Shown here: piece after piece, positions 23,818 through 37,200 of the stretch | Layout of the letters: each line of letters starts with the position of its first letter | Position numbering within the stretch: the stretch's first letter is position 1 | NCBI GenBank assembly: GCA_964036155.1 | Contig: OZ038422.1 | Location: forward strand, 40,323,201-40,387,200 | DNA: 64,000 nt | Source: Diploscapter coronatus | Taxonomy: Eukaryota; Nematoda; Chromadorea; Rhabditida; Rhabditidae | Direction of reading: 5' to 3' | Notes under the pieces: model-generated | Databases searched by the model: none | What the model saw: only the letters and a program-made list of their open reading frames with translations | Told to the model about the DNA's origin: nothing | Program-made: the position numbers and the translations under genes

Positions 23818-24739
23818 TTAGTAATAGAAGTCGTTGAAATCTTTTAGAATGCTTTTGGATAGACAACAAGCGAAGCAGACGCCGAGGATTTGGAGGGCAG
23901 CTAGAATGGTCGTAGCTAAACCGACGTAGGTCGCATTTATCACTATCCAACCTTTAAAAATGTTAATTCTTAAAAATCCTCGGAAAATCAAACTTTGCAA
24001 TTTCTCCATGCAGCCGGGTTGATGCAGAGGGTGTTTATCCTTGGAACACCCCTCGACCGGCTCAATGCAACATGAGTCGGGGACAGCTCCCAGAGCCATC
24101 CAATCGGATGAATTCGCTACGCCGCAGCAGGAGAGTCGCTAAAATTCGACCTTTCTCAATTTTTTCGAGTAATTCTCAAGTTCCGACCTGCTGAGTCTGG
24201 TCCCAAGCGGTTTTCACTCCGTCACTTCGATTATAGCGCATCAGACCACTTTGTAATTGCGAGGTCAGACCTTCTTTCATGTCGTCTTGAAGAGCGTATG
24301 TCGTGATTACAATTGCGGATTCGATCATCTAATTTGCAAAGTTTCCTAATTTTCGAATTCCGACTTACAATGATAAGTGCGAGGAGGACGGCGAAGGACA
24401 CGGTCAGACAGTAGTTTTCTCGGATCGCACCGCAACATCCCAGAAATCCAACCAGCGTACAGAGACAACCAAATACCAGCAGAAGTATCGGCGTTGCTAA
24501 CCTTCAAATTTCCCCCATTCTTTTTATTTCTCGAAAAAGAAATTTACCTTTCATCCCCTAGAATGTCCCAAACTCCAGTGGAATTTAATTGTAGTACTGA
24601 GCCGAGAATGATAATCCCTATGCCTCCCGTCTAAAATTTTTCAGTTTGTCTTTTTTCTAAAAAAAAAACCCAGTACCCATAGTAGTAGATTTGCTAGGAA
24701 TAGTAGGTACTTTACGATTGCCACGCCCCCTTCTACCAT
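23818..24739 (-). CDS. Tetraspanin
   Basis: Exons read from ATG 24737-24739 (MVEGGVAIVKYLLFLANLLL) to a stop at 23818, about 230-240 residues, the normal tetraspanin size. TM1 is YLLFLANLLLW plus TGGIGIIILG across an intron. TM2 is LATPILLLVFGCLCTLVGFL followed by GCCGAIREN, a typical TM2-loop signature. TM3 is LTVSFAVLLALIIMIESAIV. The large extracellular loop carries CCGVANSSDW, then PDSCC, EGC and PGC, six cysteines in all. TM4 is GLATTILAALQILGVCFACC with a short tail KSILKDFNDFYY. These proteins organise membrane microdomains and associate with integrins, proteases or receptors. The loop contains NSS, a possible glycosylation site. Subfamily not assigned. Confidence 0.93.
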
Positions 24740-25531
24740 ATTATCTTAGGGTGGTGAATACAAAATTTAGTCTCCAGTCATTGTTAGATTCCAATAATTT
24801 AGAAAGTCCTGAAAGTTAGCAGATTTGATGAAGCTTGTCTGTTGTGCGGTTGAGAAATGTAAAATCGAAGCCTTCTGTTGAGAACGAGGATCCTTGACTT
24901 ATAAGGCAAAGTTGGCAAGAAAGCGCGGCAGAGAAGAATACTCTATCTGATTGTGCGGAAATAGCACTCCGAAAGTGGAGAGGAAAAAGACGGAGAAAAA
25001 GATAAAGCCCAAGCTTCAAGCTGAATTACTCTCTTTCTTGCCAAGCGCTTCTTTTGACAAAGTGGGAAGAGAGGGGCGAGAGAGTGGATCTTCCATTATG
25101 GCGACGTAGAGAGTCAAGAGAATTCCAAAATCTACAAAATAGTGTTGAAGGCGGCGAAAAATACGACGATTTGGGCTGTTAAAGCCGTTGGGGAAGAGTC
25201 CTCCTCTTCTTTGCAGAGGGTCTCTTTCTGGCAATTGAGATCAATGTCTCTTTCCGAATCTCTTTGGAATTTATCCAACGAGCTTTCCGATGTTTACAGA
25301 TAATACAATTCAATCTCTCGTTTTTTTACAATTTATCAAAATACAATCGTCAATCAAGTTATAAATACTTTAGGTGGCTAAACATGAAAATCCTAGAAAG
25401 TTGCTAATGTTCAATGCTCTACAAGTACAAGTCCAAAATAAGTACTAATTTCTTAGAATTTGAATAAAAATCCTAGTATTTTTGTCTCTTGAAAGTTCCA
25501 ATTTTAGAAGGGTTGGGAGATTTGTCAGGGT
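24740..25531. other. Intergenic, GA/CT-rich, no supported gene
   Basis: Open minus-strand frames at 24,816-25,019 and 25,016-25,234 overlap in different frames and have no family resemblance. The plus strand here is GA-rich and includes CAAAATAGTGTTGAAGG near 25,136, close to the dispersed motif, so I read it as repeat-derived. The 5' end of the tetraspanin gene and the 3' UTR of the next gene lie here. Confidence 0.5.
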
Positions 25532-26908
25532 TTAGCGTACCTTGTTGAGTCTCTTGGGGCGTTTGGACCTCTTGAGGGTGCCGCTCTCCAAATCTTCTTT
25601 TTGCTTGGGCTCCTCAGGCGATGAAACCTCCACAGGGCTATCCAGCTCCGATTCGGAAACTTCTTCGGCGTCCGGCTCCTCGACTTGCACCTGCACTTTG
25701 TACATCTTGTTCACGAACTCTGAAAAAGAACTCGTTTCCTCTGCATATCTATTTTAAGGATAAAGAATACTGTAGCTTTCTGATAATTTAAAACCTGCTC
25801 AGCTGTTAAATATCAGGACTTTTATTTTTGAGAGAAAAATGTAATGTAAAGATTTTTTTTTAATTTTGATATAGAAAATTTCAAAAAATCGATTTTTTAA
25901 AATAAAAAAAACCAACTCTGTTCGATTTTGGTAGGAAGGTGGGTGTCCATTTGCTCTAAGCGCTTGCGGATCTTGAGGCGATTCTCTTCAACCTGAAATC
26001 GATGAAGATTGTTTTTTTTCTTAAATGTAGTTGTTTTTATTAACTGCAGACAGGTATTCGAATTGGAAAAAAATCGACTGAAATCGTTATAATTATTTTC
26101 CATTTTATCCAAGATATTGTTTTTATTTTTCAAATTCCTGAAAATCTACTATTTGATGAACGAGCCTAGCGACGTAGAAGAGTTGGCTGGCGCGGCCTGC
26201 CTTCAGGCGGCTCAGTTCATCCATTCGACGCTTCGTCTGAAACTTATTTATTATTCTTATTTAAATTTTATTCTATTTTTGACCAGATTTGGAACGCTTT
26301 TTGAAATATCCCCACAGCATCGCAGCTCTCCTCAATTTTCTCAACTGCAACCACACCGCGGTTGGGGCGGAAAAGTCTTGGATCTGTAGTTGGCCCTTTT
26401 GTCAAGTTCTCAATATATAGTAAATATTTAGGAAAAAGGTGGAGATTCATACGAAAATTGGGCGTGATTAGAGACGACACCACCCCTTGTCATTTTACGA
26501 ATTTTACAAATTGACATTTTTAATTTTTCAAAATTGTTATTTTTAATCGACTTGCCCTAGCGCATCTTTCAACGCAGGCACTTCTCTGTTTGAGGGGGAG
26601 GGCCGTGTTCAGCATCGTTTCCAGCAGAGCGATGTGCACGCGACGGAGCTCTGAAATTAGTATTTTTAATAGAAAAATACTTTATTTCAAAGTTTTCTTT
26701 TTTAAACTAAATTTAATTAAAAATATTTTTTTTTATTTTAAATCATTTTCTCTCCCCGAACCTTCTAGTTGCTCATCCCAGACGTGAATCTGCTGAAGGC
26801 TCGACTCCGATTCTGTCTTCCAGCTGGCAACCACTGGAAATGTGTTTATTTATTGTTTTGAAATAAAAAAAAACCACCATTTTCTATATCCTCCAGTAAA
26901 TACTCCAT
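25532..26908 (-). CDS. Small charged coiled-coil protein, function unknown
   Basis: Six exons join in frame from ATG 26906-26908 (MEYLLEDIENVVASWK) to TAA 25532, about 190 residues. The N-terminal two thirds is helical and heptad-rich (DEQLEELRRVHIALLETMLN, RRMDELSRLKAGRASQLFYV, VEENRLKIRKRLEQMD). The C-terminal part has an acidic stretch (EEPDAEEVSESELDS) and ends in a basic block (LKRSKRPKRLNKVR) that could be a nuclear localisation signal. One intron has a GC donor (AGG|GCAAGT at 26555). The frame stays open upstream of the ATG for about 35 codons, so the true start could be elsewhere. The terminal AACAAG|GTACGC could also act as a donor, which would extend the protein; I found no convincing exon downstream. 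Not recognised. Confidence 0.7.
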
Positions 26909-27818
26909 TGCCGAAGCACGTTTCACCGCTTTTCTCGAGAAATGTTTGCTGCCCGAGGTTCCTCTTGGGTTTGAACGAATTCGGACCGATGGCTCAGAGC
27001 ATCTTAATCCGAAAAATCATGAAAATCGATAGAAAAATCGCGAAATTAAAGAAAACGAATTAAAACAAAGTACGAAAAAGTGAGCGTTTTGATGAAAAAA
27101 TCTCAGCTAATAAAGAAGATGGTTGAAAATCGCAAAAAAAAAAAAAACCGTCACCCAAAATGAACACATTTTCGCGAACGAAATATTGTGTGTGTGTGTG
27201 TGTGTGTGGTTATTTTGTCCTGATTTTTTTTTTGCATAGAACCATTTTACCAGGTTTATTGTCGATCTAGGTAAGGTTTTCTTTAGACACTTTGAGTTTG
27301 AAGGGTGCTTGCTTCCCAACTGTTCTGTTTAAAACTACCACGCTTCTACCATAAACGCATTTTTACAAAGAGCCGAAGCTTAGGGATTCTGTTTACGGTT
27401 AAAACTCCGAAGAAAAGGTTTAAAGGAAAAAATAACGATAAGAATGAAAAATTAAAATGAAGAAATGGGTTCTGAATTTAGCAAGTGTCTACTGTGTTTG
27501 CACTCGATTTTCGTAAACTTAACTAAAAGTGAACTGAAGCGAAAAATAATGACGTAACATACGGTAGAAATCGAAATTCCGACTCCCGAACGACCTGAGA
27601 AAAAAATAAAGCTTTGTCTATACAGGGGGATCCACGATATGAAAAATGTTGAAATCATGCTTCAATAGAATTAAAATATAGTGCTATTTAAAGTTAGAAT
27701 TTATTGGTTACAAATGATCTAACCAAAAGACTAGAGAACAAAATTAAAACCCGTATTTTCTGAATCTGATTGAAAGACAGATCGTAAGATTCGAGAAGTT
27801 TTACGAAAATGCCGACTT
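26909..27818. other. Intergenic with TG microsatellite
   Basis: No supported gene. It contains the (TG)n run at 27187-27208 and poly-A/T runs. The 3' UTR of the PTR gene and the promoter of the small coiled-coil gene must lie here. Confidence 0.55.
27187..27208. repeat. (TG)11 microsatellite
   Basis: Uninterrupted TG dinucleotide run of 22 bp, read directly. Confidence 0.95.
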
Positions 27819-30800
27819 TCAAGTTCTTCGTCCTGAAATTTCTTTGATTTTTGCCGGGGTTGGTTGTTTTTTGACGGCTCGACTATAGGACGGCGGGGGA
27901 ACGGACACTCCGAAGTAGTTTTCTGACATCGACGAGGAATAACTCGGGGCGAACAGAGTTGGTGGGGCTTCGTATGGGTCTATTTCCGGGAGGCTAAAAT
28001 CATTTTTAAAACATTTCATCACTAAGACGACTCAAATAGTCTGCCCCATTACTGCACTGGGCAACGTTGTAAACCGTACGACATGCGAAATAGTATGGGA
28101 AAAGAAATCCTATCAGCCAATACCCCTACCCTAACCATACACACTATTTCGCATGTCGTGCGGTTTTCGACTAACCGCCGCAATGCTACTTTAAAAACTA
28201 ATGGCGAGTTTCATGAATATTTATCAGTGATGCATTTTTGTTTTTTATACCTCGGCCGATTTCTGAAGATAGTAGATGGTACTGGAGGTAGCGGGGCAGG
28301 CATATTCGGGGGTGGATGTCTTTTGGCGTGTGTTTGAGGAGATTGGTTTTTTCTCGGCACTACGGAACTCGAGCTATCGTCTACGGATCTTAGACCAACG
28401 ATGCAGCAGCCTTAAAACAGTGAACTTTTAGTTTCTTTTTGTTTAGCTTCTTACCTCGCACGAAAATTGACAGCATTAGCGGTAAGAAGATTAATCCGTG
28501 AATCAGCCCTATGGAAATTGCTAGAAAAACGGTTTTGAAGAACGTCACGATCATGTACGCTGGAACGTCCGCCAATACTATCACTGCTAGGATTGTCGAG
28601 GTGGCTCCTGAAATTTTCAACTTGCAAGCATTCTTCAGATATTTTAATTTACCCTGAACGACCGGCCATCCTAGGTCGCCTAGCGCATCCCTGACGCGCA
28701 TTTTCGAGTCTCGTTCCTTCGAAACCACGTATCCATAGGTGATATGAGCTGAGTAATCCACGGAGAAGCCTACGGACATGATGATTGTGATCATAGAGAT
28801 TGCGTCCTAGAAAAGAGCAAATCTTCGGGATTTTTTAGAAGTATACTCACCAAATTCACGCCCCATAGGGTCATGTAGCCCAGAACACCCAAGTCTATGG
28901 ACCCAATGGTGAAGGCCACCCACAGAGCGCAGAATGGCTGGGGGATTAGCAGAAATGCGATGAGCAGCATGCAGGATACCGCGATAACTATGTCTTGAAC
29001 CTGAACGTCAACATTTTCTAGTGCTTAGCATTGTTGGACCAACAGTATTCGGCACTACTAGAGAGTATTGATCGGTGAACAACCACAGTGGCATAAATGT
29101 CGTAATATTGTATTGGGGGTATCGTGAGGCTATCTAAACTTGGAATCAGTTATTTAAGTATGTAAGACGATTAACATCACCTCTCTAAACCCATTCGTAG
29201 CTTCAGTTTGCTTGATTGTAGTGGAGATATCTCGCATTCCGACTAGGAATCTAAAACTTTATACCTATTTAAATTAGTTTGATTTAAAGTAACCTGAAGG
29301 CTCGAATATATCGTTTCCCCTGTTTATCCATAGCCCATCTGACGTCATTCAACCAGGGCTCCTCTTCATGAGTATACAAGTAATGCGCTGCCATTTCATA
29401 GAAAGCCTGAGGTTTAAGTTGTTTCGATTCAAGTTATATTTTTATTACTTGGTCGATTATAGTCGTATTTAGGCTCTTTGTATAATACCGTTCCATTTCA
29501 AACAGCCAAAACTGAACTCCCTCTTCTCCTATGGATAGCCGACTGTTCGCGAAGGCTTTTACCTAAAATCAGCTATTTTTAAAACCGATAAATTTTGATC
29601 TACCACAGAATGAATTGCATTCCTTTGTCCGGGATTTCTTAAATCAGGTGGGTTATTTACCACTATCTAAATTTAAATCATTATTATTAGATCTAAATTT
29701 TCATTCTACTTGAAGTTGCGCTCCGTAATGCCAAAAATGCTTTTCCAAAACCCTATAGTGAGGCGTAGCGTAGGAATCGTCAACCTATAAAAATAACAAG
29801 TGTCTAAAAATACTTGAAATAAATTCGTACCAATAAATTCGCCGGCTCTAATCCTTCCTTCAATTGCATACAACCATACACTGCGAATCCCACGTAAATC
29901 AGGTACCAAATGCCGGCCAGGAATTTGATCACTGGCTGCATCAGAAGGGGTGCATACCTATAGTTACAATTTAAACTAATAGTTTATTTAAGTTGAATTT
30001 ACCAGTTCTGAAAGAACGCGGTAGCCGTACAGTGTTTATTCGGTGAATCTGCGTGCGGTCTGGAGCCCATCCAGAGAAATCTAAAGCTATGTTCAAAATT
30101 TTCGGGACCTAGGTTTTCAGCACCTTGTACAAATCGACGATGAAGAAGGCAGTTTTGGGGGTAACGTCGAGCAGAACAAAACGCAATGTCTGCATTGGGC
30201 CTCCCATTGGGTTGCCAGCGACAATAAACCGCAGAAAAATGTGATCTAAATGAGAAAAAAAAACTTATTGTTAGAAAATACGTCAACCAAAATTTGATTA
30301 CTTGATAAACGAAAGTCATAACTAGCGCGCAACAGGTGTAGATACAGAACACTTGCACTGCAGGGATTGTCGTGATACAGCCCACTGCGAAGGAGAAGGC
30401 GTCTGAATTTATGTTAGCGAAAAAATTCTAAGTTTTGAAAATGTACCGGTCAAAGCGGTGATCAGAATTGAAACGGCGGCGTCGGACATGCACTCTGCAA
30501 TTCGATCCTCGACCGACTTCAATCTTGAGGTCCGCTTCACCGCAGCCACCATCAAGAACATGTTATCTGTTCCGACAGCTAAAAAAGTCAATTTTCAGAA
30601 AAAAAAACAAACAATCGAGAATTCTCGACATACCAACTACCAGAAACGGCATTACAGCTACTATGTCGTTGTATGGAATTCCTATTAAAACTAAAAACCC
30701 GATAGCGCTAGCTATGGCCATACCGGCGTTCATAACCCCTGAAATTACTTTAAGTTAAGTTTAAGGGACTAAGACCTACCTAAGACGGATAAAATTGGCT

Positions 30801-32526
30801 TTGATAAGACCCAATCGATATAAAGGGTGCCTTTGATGGTAACCATTGAACAGAACACAGCGAATATGATTAAAATGATAAACGCTGAGATGAATCTAAA
30901 TTTACAAGTATTTAAATAGACTTCGAAATGCTTATACCTCGGTGCTAAGTTATCTGCATTTTTCTTCAACTCCTCTGCCAGCGTCTGAGAGTGGAATATC
31001 GTAATTGAAATATAGGGGTCTGAGCCGTAGTTCAGGAGGTGTCTTTTGAACTCCTATAATTTATGATTTTTTCTGGACTTAGGAAATTCCTACTCTTTCC
31101 CAGAGTCCGGAAATATACGATATGTTATTGGGATAGAATTGTAATTGGTACACCATTAGCCAGGCCTTCGCTCCAGCCAGAATGACTGATTTATCATATC
31201 CCTTCGCTAACGTAACTCCTCCTAACGCCGATCCGAGGTAGCCAGATCTGAAATTAGATTTTTATCGGGACTTCTTAGATTTATTCCATTCACGCCAAAA
31301 TCAATGGATTTCCAGTGTCTAGTGCTTTTTAAGCGCGGATATATAGGATTCTATAAGGCCTTAACATAGGGAACTCTTGCGCAGAACCAGTTTTCGCCCT
31401 AACTGGTCAGTCAGTACGCGTGTGTTCCAACGCTCTATTGATCGGGGTCAGGGAAAACTTCTATCGAGTAGGGAAAAAGTTTACGATGTAAAACGTGGAG
31501 GAACCGGTATTCGCGTGAATCTTCATTTACCTATCGCCAAATCGGAAGGTCGGATAAGTTATATTGATTCCATGATTGTATAACTCGGATAGAATCCCAA
31601 CATGGTCGTTCGTGGGGCATCCTTTGTCTCGCCACCGTAAACATATGTCTTTGTAAGTATAGGTATGATTTCGGTAAACCACCTAAATTTAAATATAAAC
31701 TTTAGTTTTCTCGATAAATTAAATACTTTTATTCGGTTCCTGATATACAAGTCTAATCGTTTGATAGCTCTGGCATATTCTGTCAATAGGATATTTCCAT
31801 CGTTCTTAGCAACAACGGCCACCTAAATTTTAAGGTTTAAAGATATTTATTTCTAAAGATTTATTACAGAGACTTAACCTACAAACTTCTCGTCCCCTTT
31901 CATTCCTTAAACCCATTCACACACATTTCTTTCGCATCAATAATGACGATTTATTGAATTCATACGCTACTTAAAGGCCTGCGGAATCCACTTAAAGCAC
32001 GAATTTATCTCAAGACTTTCATAAAGAATCAGGAAAAAATCATGTCCCCAGATATAGCTTGGAAAGTTCATCTATTTCTTGAATTCGGTCAATATGTTCA
32101 TGTCAAACCTTTCAGGCTTAACCTGATTCGCTCTAGTCAAGTATAGGATTAAAATAATCGTATTTCAAGGTTAGAGGCTTTAAAAATCGACCTGAGCTTC
32201 CCGACTCTGGGTTACGGATCTCCCTGGTACATAGCTTCCGTCGGTTAAGGGCCATAACTCGTGGATAATTTGTCTTTCGGTTTTACTCGGGGCATCCGTC
32301 GGGGTGTAGAGGTAAATCGCGTCGGTTAGAGGCACAAGGTGGAAGAAACCTGAAAAATTCAATTTTACCTATAAAATCGACTCTTTTTTAACTTACCGGT
32401 AGATAGATAGCACGTTAGGAGTAGTGGAAAGACTATGAAAGGCACTGGATGACGAGCCACGAATTTCCCATAAGAATGGAAGAATTTAACCAGCGGAGGC
32501 TCCAGACATCCGAAAGCTATCCGCAT
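27819..32526 (-). CDS. Patched-related (PTR) RND-type membrane protein with sterol-sensing domain
   Basis: About 18 exons give roughly 850-950 residues. TM1 follows a Cys-containing start (FGCLEPPLVKFFHSYGKFVA, then VPFIVFPLLLTCYL). The extracellular part has the PTR landmarks YKDICLRWRDKGC, HGINITYP and LGSALGGVTL. The sterol-sensing domain spans TM2-TM6 (FISAFIILIIFAVFCSMVTI, PYNDIVAVMPFLVVAVGTDN followed by MFLMVAAV, SILITALTDAFSFAVGCITT). A second RND half ends with ITIIMSVGFSVDYSAHITYG and STILAVIVLADVPAYMIVTF. The cytoplasmic tail is Pro/Ser-rich. PTR proteins act in nematode cuticle formation, molting and endocytic or sterol handling. A methionine at 32524-32526 is a safe start; the frame stays open to an acceptor near 32587, so a few more residues or another exon may precede it. 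A MITE sits in the last intron. Confidence 0.93.
28061..28176. mobile_element. Family 2 MITE in the last PTR intron
   Basis: Inverted repeat with arms CGACATGCGAAATAGTATGG on the left and CACACTATTTCGCATGTCGT on the right, and an outer part related to GGCAACTTGGAAACC. It lies in the intron between the Pro-rich tail exon (to about 28,254) and the last exon. The centre contains CCCTACCCTAACCATACA, shared with other copies. A clear target duplication was not found. Confidence 0.85.
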
Positions 32527-32587
32527 TTTAGCAGTTTTAATCTCGGGATTCGAATTTGTCACCGGAAATATCGAGTCATCCCTCTAA

Positions 32588-34229
32588 AAGATTTTAAATT
32601 CAATGTGATCTGGATAACTGTTTAGTAACAAAAGCGATTAACAACTAAAAGGAGGTCAGATTAGAGACAGGTGTTACAGAATTGATGATGAAAGTTTGGT
32701 TCAAGATTAGAAAGAAAGAAAAGTTCGATTTAGACATATTTACTACAAAAAACAGTATCATTAAGAAAGGGAAAAAGGTCAGATGTTTTTCTGATATAAA
32801 AAATAAAAGAGATCAGAAGTCTAAATAACTAAGACTAAGAATTCCTTTTTTCGCTCCAGGAATTCCGACATCGATAGTCTTTTGCCAGTGGCCTCATTTA
32901 GCAGTCAAAATAGAGATAGAAAGACAATGACAGTCCGAGAGAGAAAAAGAAAGAGATTTAAGAGAACGAGAGATTCTTCCCTTCAGATTCGAATGAAATG
33001 AGATCAATCAATAGATTAAAATCGCGGTTAATGAGAAGTTAAGTGTGAAAGCTGTAGTTGTCCAAGATTAAATCTTTATCACAAAAATTTTAATTTCAGC
33101 GTATAATATAAAAAACTATATAAGTCTAAAGAGTTAAAATTTATAATCTGGACTTAGATTATAAGAAATTATATTAAAATGACATACATTTTTTCCTACG
33201 AAGAAAAATCAAGAATTACGGAAATTATTGTGTTATATTTCCTAAAGGAAATGACTCTATAGCAGTAATTATATGCTATAGAAAATACTTAAAGTCTAGT
33301 ATACCGGATAATTATTCTATATTAAAGCCTGCATGCCATAGAATCAAGATCCACTCAAAAAATGATGGCAGAATACTACCGTAATCCGAAAATATTGTAC
33401 TTTATTTAAATTAACTCAGCTTGCCAAGGAACCTTGCGAATTTACGTGAAAGTAAAAGACTCGGTAAATACAACGGTTTAAGGGAAAAGTTGAGGTCATT
33501 CCTGACGGTTGGGTAAAGGTGAAATCGTCAGATAGGGAAGATAGGTTAGAGAGCGCAGAGAAATAAATTGCCGGAGGGTAGGAGAGAGAAATAGCGAGCT
33601 GTTGGAGGAGAGAAAAGGGCGAAATTGGTGAGAGTGACCCAGATAAAGACGATTTTCGCTGAGAAGGATACAGGAAAAGCGAAAGTCTCAGTATCGGCCA
33701 ACAAAGAGTCACAAGGCGAGAGCCAGGAATTCGAATAGAAGGCAAACGGACACGTAGAGAACGAAAGGAAATTATAATAGACGATAGAAAGTTGAATACA
33801 GTAGGTAGCAAATTAAAATAATGAAAGTACAAGTTAAGGTTGCTGGAAAATCTTTATTAAACCTCGAGAAGCTCAAAATGCATTTTATAACAGAGGAATG
33901 CCTTATTATAATGTCGAAATAGCGTTTTAAAAAATTCACAACAATAAAAATACTCGTAAACGCGGTTGTTTATGCGAGAGAAACAAACTCATTGGCTTTG
34001 GGGAAATTAGTATAATTTGATAAGAGAATGCGCTGACTTAGTTGGTTTCTCAGAATCGTTGGTCCAATCTCAAGTTGTAAAGTGATTAATTATCGATAAT
34101 AATCATATTTCAATTGACTAATTAAATAAAGGAAAGAGCTAATTGGTCTTTGGCAAGTTTACTACAAAGCTCTATACATGAGAAATTCTAGCATTCCGAA
34201 TGACTAAATTTGCAAATTTCCTAAGATTT
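32588..34229. other. Intergenic between PTR 5' end and LRRK 3' end
   Basis: No supported gene. A 138-codon minus-strand frame at 33,416-33,832 lies opposite a GA-rich tract containing GAGAAATAGCGAG near 33,587 and is read as chance coding in repeat DNA. The PTR promoter and LRRK 3' UTR are expected here. Confidence 0.55.
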
Positions 34230-37200
34230 TTAGATCCACTCGTCTGCCTTCCAAATTGCTATCGAATACCCACTTTGTAGTTCTTCTTCAGCAACAAATC
34301 GATGCGAAAGACTTCTAAAATTTAATTTTGAGTTAAGATCTAAGGTTTTCGAGTTCTCGCCTAAAATGCCTTCCAACCGTAACGAGCATTGTTCGATCAT
34401 CATCTTCAACTGCAGAAGGACTAGGTCGGAATCTAAAACCTCGTACATTTCCGAGTTTTGAGTTTATCTCTACCTTTCAACAGTCTCACTCACTCGTTCC
34501 CGCACCCAACCCAATCCGCTCTCAGATGACGTTCCTGACAGCGAGCTTCTGCCTAAAATTCCAATTTTTAAAGTAGCCTAAAGATTTTGTTACTTTTGTG
34601 GATTCCGTCTTTCTCTTCATCTTTTCTATCTTTCACAATCGTCAGAGACACGATTTCAGAGTCGTACGGTCGACAGGCGCAAATTGGTTGGAGCTAAAAC
34701 TAGTTGTTTTTTTTTTCAATTTTAGTAATTGTAAGACCTGCTGAGCATTAGCCACGATTAGTAACCCCCTCGTTGTAGCGATGTAAATTTGCGGGTCTGT
34801 AGCTCGTTCTTGGAGACAGATCGCACTGACAACTGTGTCGCCGGTGACGGCGTCCACGTCCAGTGTCTTGATCGTCTCACTAGAAGGCATCACTTTCCTC
34901 ACGTCGAGAGCCGCGCCGATTTGCCTTCGCTCGACGTCCCAGCGTAGGACACGGTTGTCTAAGTTGTTTCTTGGACTTAAAAGAATTTGATCTAATCTTA
35001 CCTTTCTCAAAATTGATCCATACCGTGGATCCATCGCTTGAGGAAATCATCCTCTTCACGGACTTGGTCTCATTTTGGATGTAGAGTGAGGAGCAGAACG
35101 AGAACGTGCTCTGCGCCGATAAATGATGAACGGAAATACGACCGTCGGAGTGGCCGGCCCAGATTTGACTGAAAATTCTCTTATTTCAGGGAAAAAAAGT
35201 TTAGATATACCGATTATTTTGAGGGTTGACGAATATCGAGGAATGAATGTCAAAGGGACTGTCGTAGGTTGCCAAACTCACGACTGAAAGTCCCTCAGTG
35301 ATCTTGACGATCACCAGCTGTTTGATCGTCGTCAGCAACAGGATGTCATCTCCAATCGACAAAGGCGCATTTATCTGAATTTTAAAATTCCTGTTTGAAA
35401 AGAATTTCGAAATACCAATAGCCCATTCAGTTGTGGGAATCTTAGTTTCGCAACTTCGAAGAGTGAAGTCGTCAGCACTTGTACCTGTCCGGCTTCATCG
35501 CAAGCGAAGACGTATTCGTGATGCTTGAACGTGTATTTCGCTCGAATATTTATGTTCGCCACCTAATAAAATTATTCCTCTATTTTGAATTTATTTATGA
35601 AAGCAAATACTCTATGGTCGAGCCATCCGAACTCGGTGCAGTCCATGATCGAGAGTTGGTTCGTGCAGATCCAGATTTGGGCCTCAAATTCGTCGGCGTC
35701 GTCGAAGGCGCTGTCTTCAGATGATGCGACGAGCAGCGATGACGGAGGTAGTGTGTCCTCCAACAGACAAACGTCCAGAAGATGAATGAATTCAGGAGCA
35801 CTGCAGTATCCGACAAGTTGGGATGAAGAAGGTCTTACGTCTGGATGGACGCTCCAGCAGTGTACCAGTAAATCCAGCGTCGGAGATGGAACGAGTAGTT
35901 CGTGAGGAAGGAGCACGGGACGTGCCCCGTCGAGAAGACGCTCCTTCACATGCTCTTCTTTCTCAAAGGGCTGCTTCAAAGTGATCAGTTCGTAGAGGAA
36001 CATTCCGAAGGAAAAGCAATCGACTTTTTGCGTGTACTCTTCTTCTCCGTTGAATCTGACGATTTCGGGAGCCATGAAGCCTTCCGTACCCCCGTAGCCC
36101 TTTGCTCCTCCGGATGGTAGGATCGATCTTGAGATGCCGTAGTCGCCCAGTTTCAATAGAACCTCAGTTTGACTGCAGAATGGCGCGGGGAATCGCCAAG
36201 CGAGAACGTTTTCACTCTTCAGGTCTCTGTAGATGATGTGGTTGGAGTGTAGGTACTCGAGAGCCCTTGCAACTTGCACCGCGGACTCTTTGAGGACTGG
36301 AAGACTTAGTCGCACTCCTGATTTCCTGTGGGCCGAAAGGAGTTGATTCAGTGCTCCAAGCGGCGCGAGCTCCACAATTAAAGACAGTGGCGAAGAGCAC
36401 ATAACAATGAGGGAGGTGACGTTTGCGTGCTTCATTCGGCTCAGCAGATTCAGCTCCTGCCTAGACGTGCAATAGGCTCTGCAGGCGAACTCCTGGGGTT
36501 CTCTTCTCCACTTGTCAGCAGTAGCTTTGTACGCTGCGATGGCTGAAGCTCTCGAATTCGGGCCTGGATCGACTGGCTCGAACATCTTTTGGGCCGCCTC
36601 GACGAGTTCTCCATTCGCAAGACGAACGTGGGCTCGGAATACGAACCCGAAGGCACCTCTGCCCAGCATTCGAGCTTTCTTGATGTTGTCCTGACTCACG
36701 ATCAGACTGGGGTCGATGTCGCAGAAAATCTGAAACCTTAGAGATTCTCTAGACTTTGAAAAAATTTTACCGTATCAGGCGCAATCGTCCTCATGTGCAA
36801 TCCACCATGGTTTGGACACTCCAGCCATCCATATTCCCTTCCAGCCAACATGCACTCTTCTATCGAAAAGCAATATAACGAATTGGCGGTTTTGATGTTG
36901 CCCAGCGTCTTCGAGCCTCTCACTCCAACAGCATTGTTCTGGTGCTCCTGCTTGAGCTCAGCGTCGTCGTGGCTCGTCCTCTTCGAGTCGAGTTGCTCTT
37001 GGAGACATCCTGTGCAGGGAACGAGCCTTCTAACCAGCAGTTCTCCTTCGGAAGAATGCGCAAATCTCGTTCCAAGAGCCGGGTACCAATCCTCCAACAG
37101 TGTATCCAGAAGATCTACAGTTGCAGCGAGTAGTCGGCTCAATCCAGCTATGTCCGTCTCCATCGAGAGCTTCTTCTCCCCGGAAGCGGCGGAAATTTTG

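Noticed and set aside
24816..25310. Possible extra exon or tail-anchored small protein (frame containing TALTAQIVVFFAAFNTIL)
   Set aside because: The hydrophobic stretch is short, no ATG or good acceptor leads into it, and the strand is repeat-like GA/CT sequence.
33416..33832. 138-codon minus-strand open frame
   Set aside because: Ser/Leu/Phe-rich reading of the strand opposite a GA-rich tract with a GAAATAG motif; no domain, no splice partners.
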